Shown here piece after piece: positions 27,426-41,232 of a DNA stretch of 64,000 bases; position 1 is the first letter of the stretch, and every line of letters begins with the position of its first letter. Below the pieces are notes generated by a model. That model saw only the letters and a list, made by a program, of their open reading frames with translations. It was not told the origin of the DNA and made no database searches. The stretch comes from Penaeus vannamei. Its lineage: Eukaryota > Arthropoda > Malacostraca > Decapoda > Penaeidae. The stretch spans positions 1,718,646 through 1,782,645 of the forward strand of contig NC_091589.1 of NCBI RefSeq assembly GCF_042767895.1. Direction: 5' to 3'. The translations under genes and the position numbers were made by a program.

Positions 27426-28139
27426 ATGAAGTACTTGGTGGGTAACATTTCAGTGGTCTTAATCTTCTGTGAACAGGAATAATGGCGTTTATTTTGTGTC
27501 ATGAATGGTTTCTAAAATGGATGTGTAATCTAACATATGTACCTTCAGGTGTTTGTGCTTCTGGCGGCTGCCGCTTGCGCTTCTGAGGTGGAGAAGCGAG
27601 AGGCGGAGCCAAGTCGTGCCTACAACTATGGTTATGGTCTCCATCACCATGCCTACTACCCCCGCACCTATCACCCCTACCACACCTACCACAAGAGGTC
27701 CGCCGAGCCCTCTTACGGTTCCTACCACTACCCAGGCTACTACCGTCCCTATTCCTACGGCTACCACAACACTCCCTACGTCCACCACCACCACAAGAGG
27801 TCCGCCGAGCCTGAGGCCGAGGCAGAGCCCTCTTACCGAGCTTACTACCACCCCTATTCCTACGGTTACCAAACACACCACTACATTCCCTCCGTCCACC
27901 ACCACCACAAGAGGTCCGCTGACCCCGTTGCTGAGGCTGAAGCCAGCTACGCTCACAGGTCATACCACCCCGTCTATTACCCCTCCTACCACTACACACC
28001 CTATTCTCACAGCCACCACAAGAGATCTGCCGAGCCAGAAGCTGATCCTGGTTTCGCCCATGGCTACCACCAGGCCGTGTACCGCCCCTACCACAGTGGA
28101 GCTCAATATGGGTACGGTTACCGCGCTCACCACCACTAA
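27426..28139 (+). CDS. Secreted His/Tyr-rich KR-repeat precursor, copy 11 (P1-A, short spacer)
   Basis: Exons 27426-27437 and 27549-28139 encode 200 residues. The second KR is followed by SA-EP only, then SYGSYHY: six residues (three dipeptides, EP-EA-EA) have been deleted relative to other copies. The deletion keeps both the reading frame and the two-residue register. The remaining modules are consensus A-type (RAYYHPY, QTHHY, SYAHRSYH, GFAHGY, RAHHH). The intron is 111 bp and the poly(A) signal is at 28205-28210. Confidence 0.92.
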
Positions 28140-28663
28140 GGCACAAGAGGTTTATATGCCCTGACCTTGTCTGAGAGTTTCATCTCGAAATTTAATTTAA
28201 AAACAATAAAGTCAATCCAAATTAATTATATCTTTGATTTAAGAATCCTGATTGTAAACCCTCGAGAAAATGGAATGGATAAACATACTGATATGTAAGT
28301 GAATTATATAAACAACTAAATCACAAAAATAGCTAACTGTAACAGCCAGAAAACACGCTACAAAAGCTGGGAAACTGTGATATTAAATGAGCTGTACAGT
28401 TGAATGATACTTCTTGTAATTGCGGGACTGATTTTCATAAGCATAAAATTGCAAATTATATCATGCAAATATTACACTGATATAATGAATATCCATAAGT
28501 ATATATAGATACAATAAACAATAGATTTATGACGTTCTCTCACTGTGCATCATATGTATATATATGTATACATGTATGTATATATATGTATATGTATATA
28601 TATGTGTATATACATGTACATACATATTAATATATATGTATATAGGTATGTATATGTTTATTC

Positions 28664-28719
<56 letters not shown>

Positions 28720-28971
28720 GTAAATATATATGTATATATGCATGTATATATATATGTATGTAAATATATATGTATATATGTATGTAAATATATATGTATA
28801 TATGTATATATATATATATTTATGTATACATGTATGTATATATGTATATATGTATGTATATGTTTATATATGTATGAATATACGCACACACATGTACATA
28901 TAGACACAAATATATATACATATACACTCACACATATATACATATATGTATACATATACATGCACATATGT

Positions 28972-29017
<46 letters not shown>

Positions 29018-29123
29018 TCAGTATGCATAATTATATATATACTGTATATATGTATATGTATGGATATATAGATATATGTATGCACATACAGACATACACA
29101 CACCTATATGTATATATCTATAT

Positions 29124-29192
<69 letters not shown>

Positions 29193-29258
29193 GTATTCAT
29201 ACACTATGTTTACATTTACATTTATACAAGCTGTATATATAGAGTATATGTATATATA

Positions 29259-29306
<48 letters not shown>

Positions 29307-29733
29307 TATACATACCTGTTACTGTTATATCTTTCTGAAAAAAAAATTGTAATGGCCCAAGGAAAATACAGTTACTGGAAGCTAACATATTAACAGAATG
29401 TTCATAACCATGAAAATACACACACACGAAGGGGCATAAATGTATGCACATATATATCCATAATAAATACATTTATGTAAACATATGCATATGTGCATAC
29501 ATAAACAGGCACCCATATGCTGTAAACCTGTGGATCTGCCTATAATTATCTATAACTATTATTATTATCTATTGATATACGTATGTATATGCACAGGTAG
29601 TGTGCTGGACAAATGAAAAATATGTATTTTCATTTTTCACACATATAGAAAAAAAAAAAAATCCTTCATTCAAGACACTGTTAGTCCCATGCCGAAGATA
29701 ATGAAGAATAGTGACTAAGACACCAGACATTTC
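28140..29733. repeat. Spacer A between copies 11 and 12
   Basis: Microsatellite runs from about 28553 to 29315 with (AT)n tracts near 28681-28717, 28976-29011, 29127-29190 and 29262-29302. The last is interrupted by ACAGATATACAT before the conserved A block. About 15-20 bases of the usual CTTTGTAACTTTCACTCG stretch are missing near 29638. No gene is seen. Confidence 0.9.
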
Positions 29734-29869
29734 CTGTGGGCGGTTCTTCATCTCATGTGGGCGTGTCCTACTCAAAGCCAGTTTCTATTTTCGTACTGTG
29801 CTGTCTGCGTTTTGCCAAGGTCGTTTGAGTGAACAGCTATATAAGGAGACGGACGGATTGGCGGAGTCA
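29734..29869 (+). promoter_or_regulatory. P1 promoter of copy 12
   Basis: TATATAA is at 29838-29844, preceded by CAGC instead of CAGG, and the predicted start is A29869. Both GC boxes are intact. Confidence 0.77.
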
Positions 29870-29903
29870 CATCGCCCTGTTCCGTCTCACCAATCCTGCA
29901 GAG

Positions 29904-30624
29904 ATGAAGTACTTGGTGGGTAACATTTCAGTGGTCTTAATCTTCTGTGAACAGGAATAATGGTGTTTATTTTGTGTCTTGAACGGTTTCTAAAATGGAT
30001 GTTTAATCTAACATTATGTACCTTCAGGTGTTTGTGCTTCTGGCGGCTGCCGCTTGCGCTTCTGAGGTGGAGAAGCGAGAGGCGGAGCCAAGTCGTGCCT
30101 ACAACTATGGTTATGGTCTCCATCACCATGCCTACTACCCCCGCACCTATCACCCCTACCACACCTACCACAAGAGGTCCGCCGAGCCTGAGGCCGAAGC
30201 CGAGCCCTCTTACGGTTCCTACCACTACCCAGGCTACTACCGTCCCCATTCCTACGGCTACCACAACACTCCCTACGTCCACCACCACCACAAGAGGTCC
30301 GCCGAGCCTGAGGCCGAGGCAGAGCCCTCTTACCGAGCTTACTACCACCCCTATTCCTACGGTTACCAAGCACACCACTACATTCCTTTCGTCCACCACC
30401 ACCACCACAAGAGGTCCGCTGACCCCGTTGCTGAGCCCGGCTACCACCCTGTGTACCCTCGTTACTACCACTCCTCCCACTACTTTCCCTACACTCACAG
30501 CCACTACAAGAGGTCTGCCGAGCCAGAAGCTGACGCAGGAGTCAGTTATGCTCACCACCACCAGTACCAACCCACCCACTACCATGGACTTCACTATGGT
30601 TATGGCTACCAGGCTCACCACTAA
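29904..30624 (+). CDS. Secreted His/Tyr-rich KR-repeat precursor, copy 12 (P1-B)
   Basis: Exons 29904-29915 and 30028-30624 encode 202 residues. Module 2 has RPHSYGY. Module 3 ends QAHHYIPFV with five His before KR (Phe replaces the usual Ser). The B tail has GYHPVYPRYYHSSHYF in module 4 and QYQPTHYHG to QAHH in module 5. The poly(A) signal is at 30675-30680. A P2 gene follows. Confidence 0.92.
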
Positions 30625-32883
30625 GGCATTGGGGGTTTGTGCTGATTTTCTCTATAAGTTTTATTTTGAAAAGTAATAAAGAAATCGAAAAAAGTTTCCA
30701 AATCAATCATGTTTCTGATTTATGAATCCTTATTACACAATTTATTAAGAAAAAGGAGTAGATGTCCAAGACAAAACAACCATATCACATAAACGCACAA
30801 CCATAGAAATACAACACAAACATACAACCGAATGACACAAACGACCTTAACAACGCAGCCTTACAGGAACCAAGCCACTCCACCCATTCACCCATCCTTC
30901 GGTCGAGAGCGAGAGTCAGCCCCATCCTTCAGTCGCCGGCCTCGTCAGCCGCAGCGCTGTCAGCATCGTCAGCTGACTGAAATCGCGAGGGGAAGTCGAG
31001 GTGCCAGTGCCATGTCCCATAAGCAGTGCCAATACTCGGAAGTGATATTAAAGCTCAAATTTAATTTATAATTCATACAGAAAATGTTTAATCTTTTCAG
31101 GTTGAGTGAACATAGTGAAGGAGGGAAGCAAACTTGGGAGCAGATCTAAAGTAACTATATTCGTAAGGAAACCTAGAAGTTAGGAATTAATGATTAACAA
31201 TTAATAACTGTAAATGAGTTTTATGCCGTTGAAAATGTTTTTGCAGTTGTGACTGACTGTTTAGAAGAACAACCATCAAACCAATGAAATAACTCGAGGC
31301 AAGTCAAGCTGCACGTCGCACCCACCGAGTGTTTCCAGCCACGAAGATTTATTTTGGAGATTGCCATGAAAGGAACGTCATGAAACACCCACTATTGGAC
31401 CTGCAATTTGAACTGGCATTATCTGGAACTGTAGTTGAGAAAAAAAAAGAAAAGAAAAAGAAAGCGAATATACTACAAAGTTCAACTCAAATGGTGTTTC
31501 GGACTCACTGGACACGTTTCAGGGAGAACTAAAACAATAAAAATAAAGAAACATACGGTGCTTGTGTCAGGGTATATATTGTTCTGCATCTGTATGGTTC
31601 CTGTCGTCAGTATTTTAAAACGAAACTGGTTGCCAAAGAACCAAGAAAAAATATAGGGTATGGGAATCCTACAGTTAGAAAGATGATAATAACGATTATA
31701 CAGTGTATATGCATATATGTATGTGTGTGTGAGTGTGTGTGTGTTGAGCAGTGCCACAACTCGTAAGTGGTGTTTTGATACATTATTTATAAGAGAAAAT
31801 TCTTTTCATTTTCACGTTAATGATTAACCATCTTAGTGGAAGAGAGAAGTGAACTTGGAAGCAGGCCTGAAATAACTCTAGTAAGAAAACTGAAATGTTA
31901 GCAATCACACATTTGTAATTATTAGTTGTAGTTGGTTTAGTTGATTTTTAGTTGTGATTATTTAGAAGCATAATTATAGAATAAATGGAAATATTGGAGG
32001 CAAGCTATACGGCATCATATTTCGTCGCATCTCCCATTCGCCTCAAGTCACGAGATTTTACTCTGGAGACGACCACGAAGAGGAAGGTCATAACACCGAC
32101 GGTTGTTCCTGTAATTGTAACCGGCGTTATCTGTGACTGCGTTTGAGAAGAACAAATGAACAGTCACTGATGCAATCGACCGAAGCCTCTGGAATCTGCT
32201 CGAACGCCTCTTGTCGGTTCCTGTAAATTAATTCCAGATAAAGTTAAAAGACGACATTTATGCTCAAATACATTCATTTATACTATGGATATGGATATAT
32301 ATAGACATAGATATATTAATAAATGTATATATGCATACATATACATAAGTGCACACACACACACACACAAACGCACAGATCTATAGAATATGTAATTTAT
32401 ATATAATACATATACTCACATACACATATATTGCACACATTTACACACACAATATACACACATACACATGTTTGCGCGCGGGTGTGTATGTGAGTATGTG
32501 TGTATGTATGATTATCTACATATTCATATATAATCGTATATACATACATCTATATACATATATAGATGTATATATATACATATCTACTCACTCATATACC
32601 TACGCACACACTCCTATATACATACATATATGTATAGTTTATACAAACATACATAATATATACATTTATATTTAAGAACATACAATGATACATATATACA
32701 CAGAAAACATGCATTCATACATACATAGGCACATAGAGAAATCAAAAGATAAATTATTACACATATATACGTGTATATATAAACATCCGCTGTACATTAG
32801 TCGACCTGTTTATCTACTTCAAGGAACTGTCAGTCGCATGCACGATATCAATGATGACCAATGACTTTGACACCAGGTAGTTC
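30625..32883. repeat. Spacer B between copies 12 and 13
   Basis: It contains the 79-codon block (30832-31071), both old duplicate segments, a short GT tract (about 31719-31742) and a CA/TATA region (about 32340-32780). ATGAAATTACTC is altered to ATGAAATAACTC in the first duplicate segment, closing a frame that is open in other copies. No gene is seen. Confidence 0.85.
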
Positions 32884-33009
32884 CTGGAGGCGTGTCCTTC
32901 ACATGACGTGGGCGTGTCCTATCCAAAGCCAATTTCTGACTTGTCGGCGGTCTGTCAAGGTCTTGCGTGTGAACAGGTATATAAGGAGTCGGACGCACTG
33001 CCGGAGTCA
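32884..33009 (+). promoter_or_regulatory. P2 promoter of copy 13
   Basis: TATATAA is at 32978-32984 and the predicted start is A33009. TGACGTGGGCGTG is intact, but the first GC box is degraded to GGAGGCGTG. Confidence 0.75.
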
Positions 33010-33043
33010 CATCGCCCTGTTCCGTCTCACCAATCCTGCAGAG

Positions 33044-33776
33044 ATGAAGTACTTGGTGAGTAACATTTCAATGTGTTCATTCCTTTGAGAACAGGATTAA
33101 CGGGGCTTATTTTGTATCGTGGTTGATATTAGAAATGGATGTTTAATTCAGGATTGTGTACCTTCAGGTGTTTGTGCTTCTGGCGGCTGCCGCTTGCGCT
33201 TCTGAGGTGGAGAAGCGAGAGGCGGAGCCAAGTCGTGCCTACAACTATGGTTATGGTCTCCATCACCATGCCTACTACCCCCGCACCTATCACCCCTACC
33301 ACACCTACCACAAGAGGTCCGCCGAGCCTGAGGCCGAAGCCGAGCCCTCTTACGGTTCCTACCACTACCCAGGCTACTACCGTCCCTATTCCTACGGCTA
33401 CCACAACACTCCCTACGTCCACCACCACCACAAGAGGTCCGCCGAGCCTGAGGCCGAGGCAGAGCCCTCTTACCGAGCTTACTACCACCCCTATTCCTAC
33501 GGTTACCAAACACACCACTACATTCCCTCCGTCCACCACCACCACAAGAGGTCCGCTGACCCCGTTGCTGAGGCTGAAGCCAGCTACGGTCACAGGTCAT
33601 ACCACCCCGTCTATTACCCCTCCTACCACTACACACCCTATTCTCACAGCCACCACAAGAGATCTGCCGAGCCAGAAGCTGATCCTGGTTTCGTCCATGG
33701 CTACCACCAGGCCGTGTACCGCCCCTACCACAGTGGAGCTCAATATGGGTACGGTTACCGCGCCCACCACCACTAA
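33044..33776 (+). CDS. Secreted His/Tyr-rich KR-repeat precursor, copy 13 (P2-A)
   Basis: Exons 33044-33055 and 33168-33776 encode 206 residues. It is close to consensus: RAYNYGYG, PGYYRPYSYGY, RAYYHPYSYGYQTHHY and SYGHRSYH. It differs at GFVHGY in module 5, where Val replaces Ala. The intron is P2-type. The 3' flank (CCATCGAGAAAATGG and GTTCAATGAGACC) matches that of copy 1, so the spacer downstream belongs to the same subfamily. The poly(A) signal is at 33842-33847. Confidence 0.93.
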
Positions 33777-34299
33777 GGCACAAGAGGTTTATATGCCCTG
33801 ACCTTGTCTGAGAGTTTCATCTCGAAATTTAATTTAAAAACAATAAAGTCAATCCAAATTAATTATATCCTTGATTTAAGAATCCTGATTGCAAACCATC
33901 GAGAAAATGGAATGGATAAACATACTGATATGTAAGTGAATTCTATAAACAACTAAATCACAAAAATAGCTAACTACAACAGCCAGAAAACACGGTACAA
34001 AAGCTGGTTAACTGTGATATTAAATGAGCTGTACAGTTCAATGAGACCTTGTAATTGCGGGACTGATTTCCATAAGCATAAAATTGCAAATTATATCATG
34101 CAAATATTAAACTGATATAATGGATATCCATAAATATATATAGATACAATAAACAATAGATTTATGACGTTCTCTCACTGTGCATCATATGTATATATAT
34201 GTATACATGTATGTATATATATATATGTATATGTATATATATATGTATATACATGTACATACGTATTAATATATATGTATATAGGTATGTATATATTTA

Positions 34300-34338
<39 letters not shown>

Positions 34339-34736
34339 GTAAATATATATGTATATATGCATGTATATATGTATATATGTATGTAAATATTTATGTATAT
34401 ATGTATGTAAATATATATGTATATAAGTATATATATGTATATATGTATGTATACATGTATGTATATATGTATGTATATATGTATATATGTATGTATATGT
34501 TTATATATGTATGAATATACGCACACACATGTACATATACACACAAATATATATACATATACACACACACACATATATATATGTATATATACATATACAT
34601 TCACATATGTATACATATATATATACATATTCAGTATGCATAATTATATATATACTGTATATATGTATATGTATGTATATATAGATATATGTATGTACAT
34701 ACAGACTTACACACACCTATATGTATATATCTATAT

Positions 34737-34799
<63 letters not shown>

Positions 34800-34873
34800 G
34801 TATGCATACACTATGTTTACATTCATATTTATACAAGTTGTATATATAGAGTATATGTATATATATATATATG

Positions 34874-34942
<69 letters not shown>

Positions 34943-35368
34943 ATTACTGTTATATCTTCCTGAAAAAAAAATTGTAATGGCCCAAGGAAAATACAGTTAC
35001 TGGAAGCTGATATATTAACAGAATGTTCATAACCATGAAAATACACACACACGAAGGGGCATAAATGTATGCACATATATATCCATAATAAATACATTTA
35101 TGTAAACATATGCATATGTGCATACATAAACAGGCACCCATATGCTGTAAACCTGTGGATCTGCCTATAATTAGCTATAACTATAATTATTATCTATTAA
35201 TATATGTATGCTTATGCACAGGTAGTGTGCTGGAGAAATGAAAAATATGTATTTTCATTTTTCTTTGTAACTTTCACTCGCACACATTAAAAAAAATCCT
35301 TCATTCAAGACACTGTTAGTCCCATGCCGAAGATAATGAAGAATAGTCACTAAGACACCAGACATTTC
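33777..35368. repeat. Spacer A between copies 13 and 14
   Basis: Microsatellite runs from about 34190 to 34940 with (AT)n near 34303-34337, 34740-34797 and 34880-34939. The sequence closely matches the spacers on both sides of copy 1. The conserved A block follows. No gene is seen. Confidence 0.9.
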
Positions 35369-35504
35369 CTGTGGGCGGTTCTTCATCTCATGTGGGCGTG
35401 TCCTACTCAAAGCCAGTTTCTATTTTCGTACTGTGCTGTCTGCGTTTTGCCAAGGTCGTTTGAGTGAACAGGTATATAAGGAGACGGACGGATTGGCGGA
35501 GTCA
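35369..35504 (+). promoter_or_regulatory. P1 promoter of copy 14
   Basis: TATATAA is at 35473-35479 and the predicted start is A35504. Both GC boxes are intact. It matches the copy 1 promoter, as does the intron that follows. Confidence 0.78.
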
Positions 35505-35538
35505 CATCGCCCTGTTCCGTCTCACCAATCCTGCAGAG

Positions 35539-36279
35539 ATGAAGTACTTGGTGGGTAACATTTCAGTGGTCTTAATCTTCTGTGAACAGGAATAAGGTGT
35601 TTATTTTGTGTCATGAATGATTTCTAAAATGGATGTTTAATCTAACGTTATGTACCTTCAGGTGTTTGTGCTTCTGGCGGCTGCCGCTTGCGCTTCTGAG
35701 GTGGAGAAGCGAGAGGCGGAGCCAAGTCGTGACTACAACTATGGTTATGGTCACCACCACGCCTACTACCCCCGCACCTACTATCACCCCTACCACACCT
35801 ACCACAAGAGGTCCGCTGAGCCTGAGGCCGAAGCAGAGCCCTCTTACGGTTCTTACCACTACCGAGGCTACTACCGTCCCTATTCCTACGGCTACCACAA
35901 CACTCCCTACATCCACCACCACCACAAGAGGTCCGCCGAGCCTGAGGCCGAGGCAGAGCCCTCTTACGGTTCCTCCAACTACTACCGCCCCTATTCCTAC
36001 GGTTACCAAGCACACCACTACATTCCCTCCGTCCACCACCACCACCACAAGAGGTCCGCTGACCCCGTTGCTGAGGCTGAATCCAGCTACGGTCACAGGT
36101 CATACCACCCCGTCTATTACCCCTCCTACCACTACACACCCTATTCTCGCAGCCACCACAAGAGATCTGCCGAGCCAGAAGCTGATCCTGGTTTCGCCCA
36201 TGGCTACCACCAGGCCGTGTACCGCCCCTACCACAGTGGAGCTCAATATGGGTACGGTTACCGCGCTCACCACCACTAA
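35539..36279 (+). CDS. Secreted His/Tyr-rich KR-repeat precursor, copy 14 (P1-A, longest)
   Basis: Exons 35539-35550 and 35662-36279 encode 209 residues, the longest in the window. Module 1 is RDYNYGYGHHHAYYPRTYYHPY. Module 2 has RGYYRPY and ends TPYIHHHH. Module 3 is SYGSSNYYRPYSYGY, as in copies 1 and 7, and ends with five His. The fourth spacer ends ES instead of EA, breaking its last dipeptide. Module 4 has TPYSRSHH. The poly(A) signal is at 36345-36350. Confidence 0.92.
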
Positions 36280-37890
<1,611 letters not shown>

Positions 37891-38026
37891 CTGTGGGCGG
37901 TTCTTCATCTCATGTGGGCGTGTCCCACTCAAAGCCAGTTTCTATTTTCGTACTGTGCTGTCTGCGTTTTGCCAAGGTCGTTTGAGTGAACAGGTATATA
38001 AGGAGACGGACGGATTGGCGGAGTCA
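37891..38026 (+). promoter_or_regulatory. P1 promoter of copy 15
   Basis: TATATAA is at 37995-38001 and the predicted start is A38026. Both GC boxes are intact. Confidence 0.78.
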
Positions 38027-38060
38027 CATCGCCCTGTTCCGTCTCACCAATCCTGCAGAG

Positions 38061-38792
38061 ATGAAGTACTTGGTGGGTAACATTTCAGTGGTCTTAATCT
38101 TCTGTGAACAGGAATAATGGTGTTCATTTTTATCGTGAATGGTTTCTAAAATGGATGCTTAATCTAACATAATGTACCTTCAGGTGTTTGTGCTTCTGGC
38201 GGCTGCCGCTTGCGCTTCTGAGGTGGAGAAGCGAGAGGCGGAGCCAAGTCGTGGCTACAACTATGGTTATGGTCTCCATCACCATGCCTACTACCCCCGC
38301 ACCTATCACCCCTACCACACCTACCACAAGAGGTCCGCCGAGCCTGAGGCCGAAGCCGAGCCCTCTTACGGTTCCTACCACTACCCAGGCTACTACCGTC
38401 CCTATTCCTACGGCTACCACAACACTCCCTACGTCCACCACCACCACAAGAGGTCCGCCGAGCCTGAGGCCGAGGCAGAGCCCTCTTACCGAGCTTACTA
38501 CCACCCCTATTCCTACGGTTACCAAGCACACCACTACATTCCTTCCGTCCACCACCACCACAAGAGGTCCGCTGACCCCGTTGCTGAGGCTGAAGCCAGC
38601 TACGGTCACAGGTCATACCACCCCGTCTATTACCCCTCCTACCACTACACACCCTATTCTCACAGCCACCACAAGAGATCTGCCGAGCCAGAAGCTGATC
38701 CTGGTTTCGCCCATGGCTACCACCAGGCCGTGTACCGCCCCTACCACAGTGGAGCTCAATATGGGTACGGTTACCGCGCCCACCACCACTAA
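38061..38792 (+). CDS. Secreted His/Tyr-rich KR-repeat precursor, copy 15 (P1-A)
   Basis: Exons 38061-38072 and 38184-38792 encode 206 residues. It is a consensus A-type protein (RGYNYGYG, PGYYRPYSYGY, RAYYHPY, QAHHY, SYGHRSYH, GFAHGY, RAHHH). It differs from copy 10 only by SYGHR instead of SYAHR. The 111-bp intron has a TTTTTATCG stretch shared with copies 2 and 19. The poly(A) signal is at 38858-38863. Confidence 0.93.
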
Positions 38793-39856
38793 GGCACAGG
38801 AGGTTTATATGCCCTGACCTTGTCTGAGAGTTTTATTTCGAAATTTAATTTAAAAACAATAAAGTCAATCCAAATTAATTATATCCTTGATTTAAAAATC
38901 CTGATTGCAAACCATCGAGAAAATGGAATAGATAAACATACTGATATGTAAGTGAATTATATAAACAACTAAATCACAAACATAGCTAACTGCAACAGCC
39001 AGAAAACACGGTACAAAAGCTGGTTAACTGTGATATTAAATGAGCTGTACAGTTGAATGATACTTCTTGTAATTGCGGGACTGATTTTCATAAGCACAAA
39101 ATTGCAAATTATATCATGCAAATATTACACTGATATAATGAATATCCATAAGTATATATAGATACAATAAACAATAGATTTTAGACGTTCTCTCACTGTG
39201 CATCATATGTATATATATGTATACATGTATGTATATATGTATATGTATATATATGTATATACATGTACATACGTATGAATATATATGTATATAAGTATGT
39301 ATATATGTATTCATATACATATATACGTAAATATATATATATATGTATATATGTAAGTGTATATACGTATATATGTATGTAAATATATATGTAAATATAT
39401 ATGTACATATGTATGTATATATGTATACATGTATGTTTATATATGTATGTATATATTTATACATGTATGTATATATATGTATGTATATATGTATGTATAT
39501 ATGCATGTATATATGTATATATGTATGTATATGTTTATATATGTATGAATATATGCACACACATGTAGATATATATACACACAAATATATATACATATAC
39601 ACACACATATATACACATATGTATACATATACATTCACATATGTATACATGTAGATACATATTCAGTATGCATAATTTTATATATACTGTATATATGTAT
39701 ATGTGTGTATATATACATGTATGTATGTATGTACATACAGACATACACACACCTATATGTATATATGTATATATCTATATACAATATATATATATATATA
39801 TATTCGTATTCATACACTATGTTTACATTTATATTTATACAAGCTGTATATATAGA

Positions 39857-39926
<70 letters not shown>

Positions 39927-40356
39927 GTTCTGTTATAATTAAAAAAAAAAAAAAAATGTAATGGCCCAAGAAAAATACTGTTACTGGAAGCTAACATATT
40001 AACAGAATGTTCATAACCATGAAAATACACACACACGAAGGGGCATAAATGTATGCACATATATATCCATAATAAATACATTTATGTAAACATATGCATA
40101 TGTGCATACATAAACAGGCACCCATATGCTGTAAACCTGTGGATCTGCCTATAATTATCTTTAATTATAATCATTATCTATTGATATACGTATGTATATG
40201 CACAGATAGTGTGCTGGACAAATGAAAAATATGTATTTTCATTTTTCTTTGTAACTTTCACTCGCACACATGTAGGAAAAAAAATCCTTCATTCAAGACA
40301 CTGTTAGTCCCATGCCGAAGATAATGAAGAATAGTGACTAAGACACCAGACATTTC
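38793..40356. repeat. Spacer A between copies 15 and 16
   Basis: TATG microsatellite runs from about 39207 to 39780 with (AT)n tracts at about 39783-39803 and 39858-39922 and an A-run near 39941-39955. The conserved A block follows. No gene is seen. Confidence 0.9.
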
Positions 40357-40492
40357 CTGTGGGCGGTTCTTCATCTCATGTGGGCGTGTCCCACTCAAAG
40401 CCAGTTTCTATTTTCGTACTGTGCTGTCTGCGTTTTGCCAAGGTCGTTTGAGTGAACAGGTATATAAGGAGACGGACGGATTGGCGGAGTCA
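40357..40492 (+). promoter_or_regulatory. P1 promoter of copy 16
   Basis: TATATAA is at 40461-40467 and the predicted start is A40492. Both GC boxes are intact. Confidence 0.78.
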
Positions 40493-40526
40493 CATCGCCC
40501 TGTTCCGTCTCACCAATCCTGCAGAG

Positions 40527-41232
40527 ATGAAGTACTTGGTGGGTAACATTTCAGTGGTCTTAATCTTCTGTGAACAGGAATAATGGCGTTTATTTTGTGT
40601 CTTCAATGGTTTCTAAAATGGATGATTAATCTAACATTATGTACCTTCAGGTGTTTGTGCTTCTGGCGGCTGCCGCTTGCGCTTCTGAGGTGGAGAAGCG
40701 AGAGGCGGAGCCAAGTCGTGACTACAACTATGGTTATGGTCTCCATCACCATGCCTACTACCCCCGCACCTATCACCCCTACCACACCTACCACAAGAGG
40801 TCCGCCGAGCCTGAGGCCGAAGCCGAGTCCTCTTACGGTTCCTACCACTACCCAGGCTACTACCGTCCCTATTCCTACGGCTACCACAACACTCCCTACG
40901 TCCACCACCACCACAAGAGGTCCGCCGAGCCTGAGGCCGAGGCAGAGCCCTCTTACCGAGCTTACTACCACCCCTATTCCTACGGTTACCAAACACACCA
41001 CTACATTCCTTCCGTCCACCACCACCACAAGAGGTCCGCTGACCCCGTTGCTGAGCCCGGCTACCACCCTGTGTACCCTCGTTACTACCACTCCTCCCAC
41101 TACTTTCCCTACACTCACAGCCACTACAAGAGGTCTGCCGAGCCAGAAGCTGACGCAGGAGTCAGTTATGCTCACCACCACCAGTACCATCCCGCCCACT
41201 ACCATGGACTTCACTATGGTTATGGCTACTAG
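40527..41232 (+). CDS. Secreted His/Tyr-rich KR-repeat precursor, copy 16 (P1-B, early stop)
   Basis: Exons 40527-40538 and 40651-41232 encode 197 residues. A CAG codon of other B copies is TAG here (41230-41232), so the protein stops at YGYGY and loses the last four residues, QAHH. The old stop lies in frame at 41242-41244. The second spacer ends ES instead of EP. All KR sites and the promoter are intact, so the copy probably still yields most peptides. The poly(A) signal is at 41293-41298. Confidence 0.9.
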
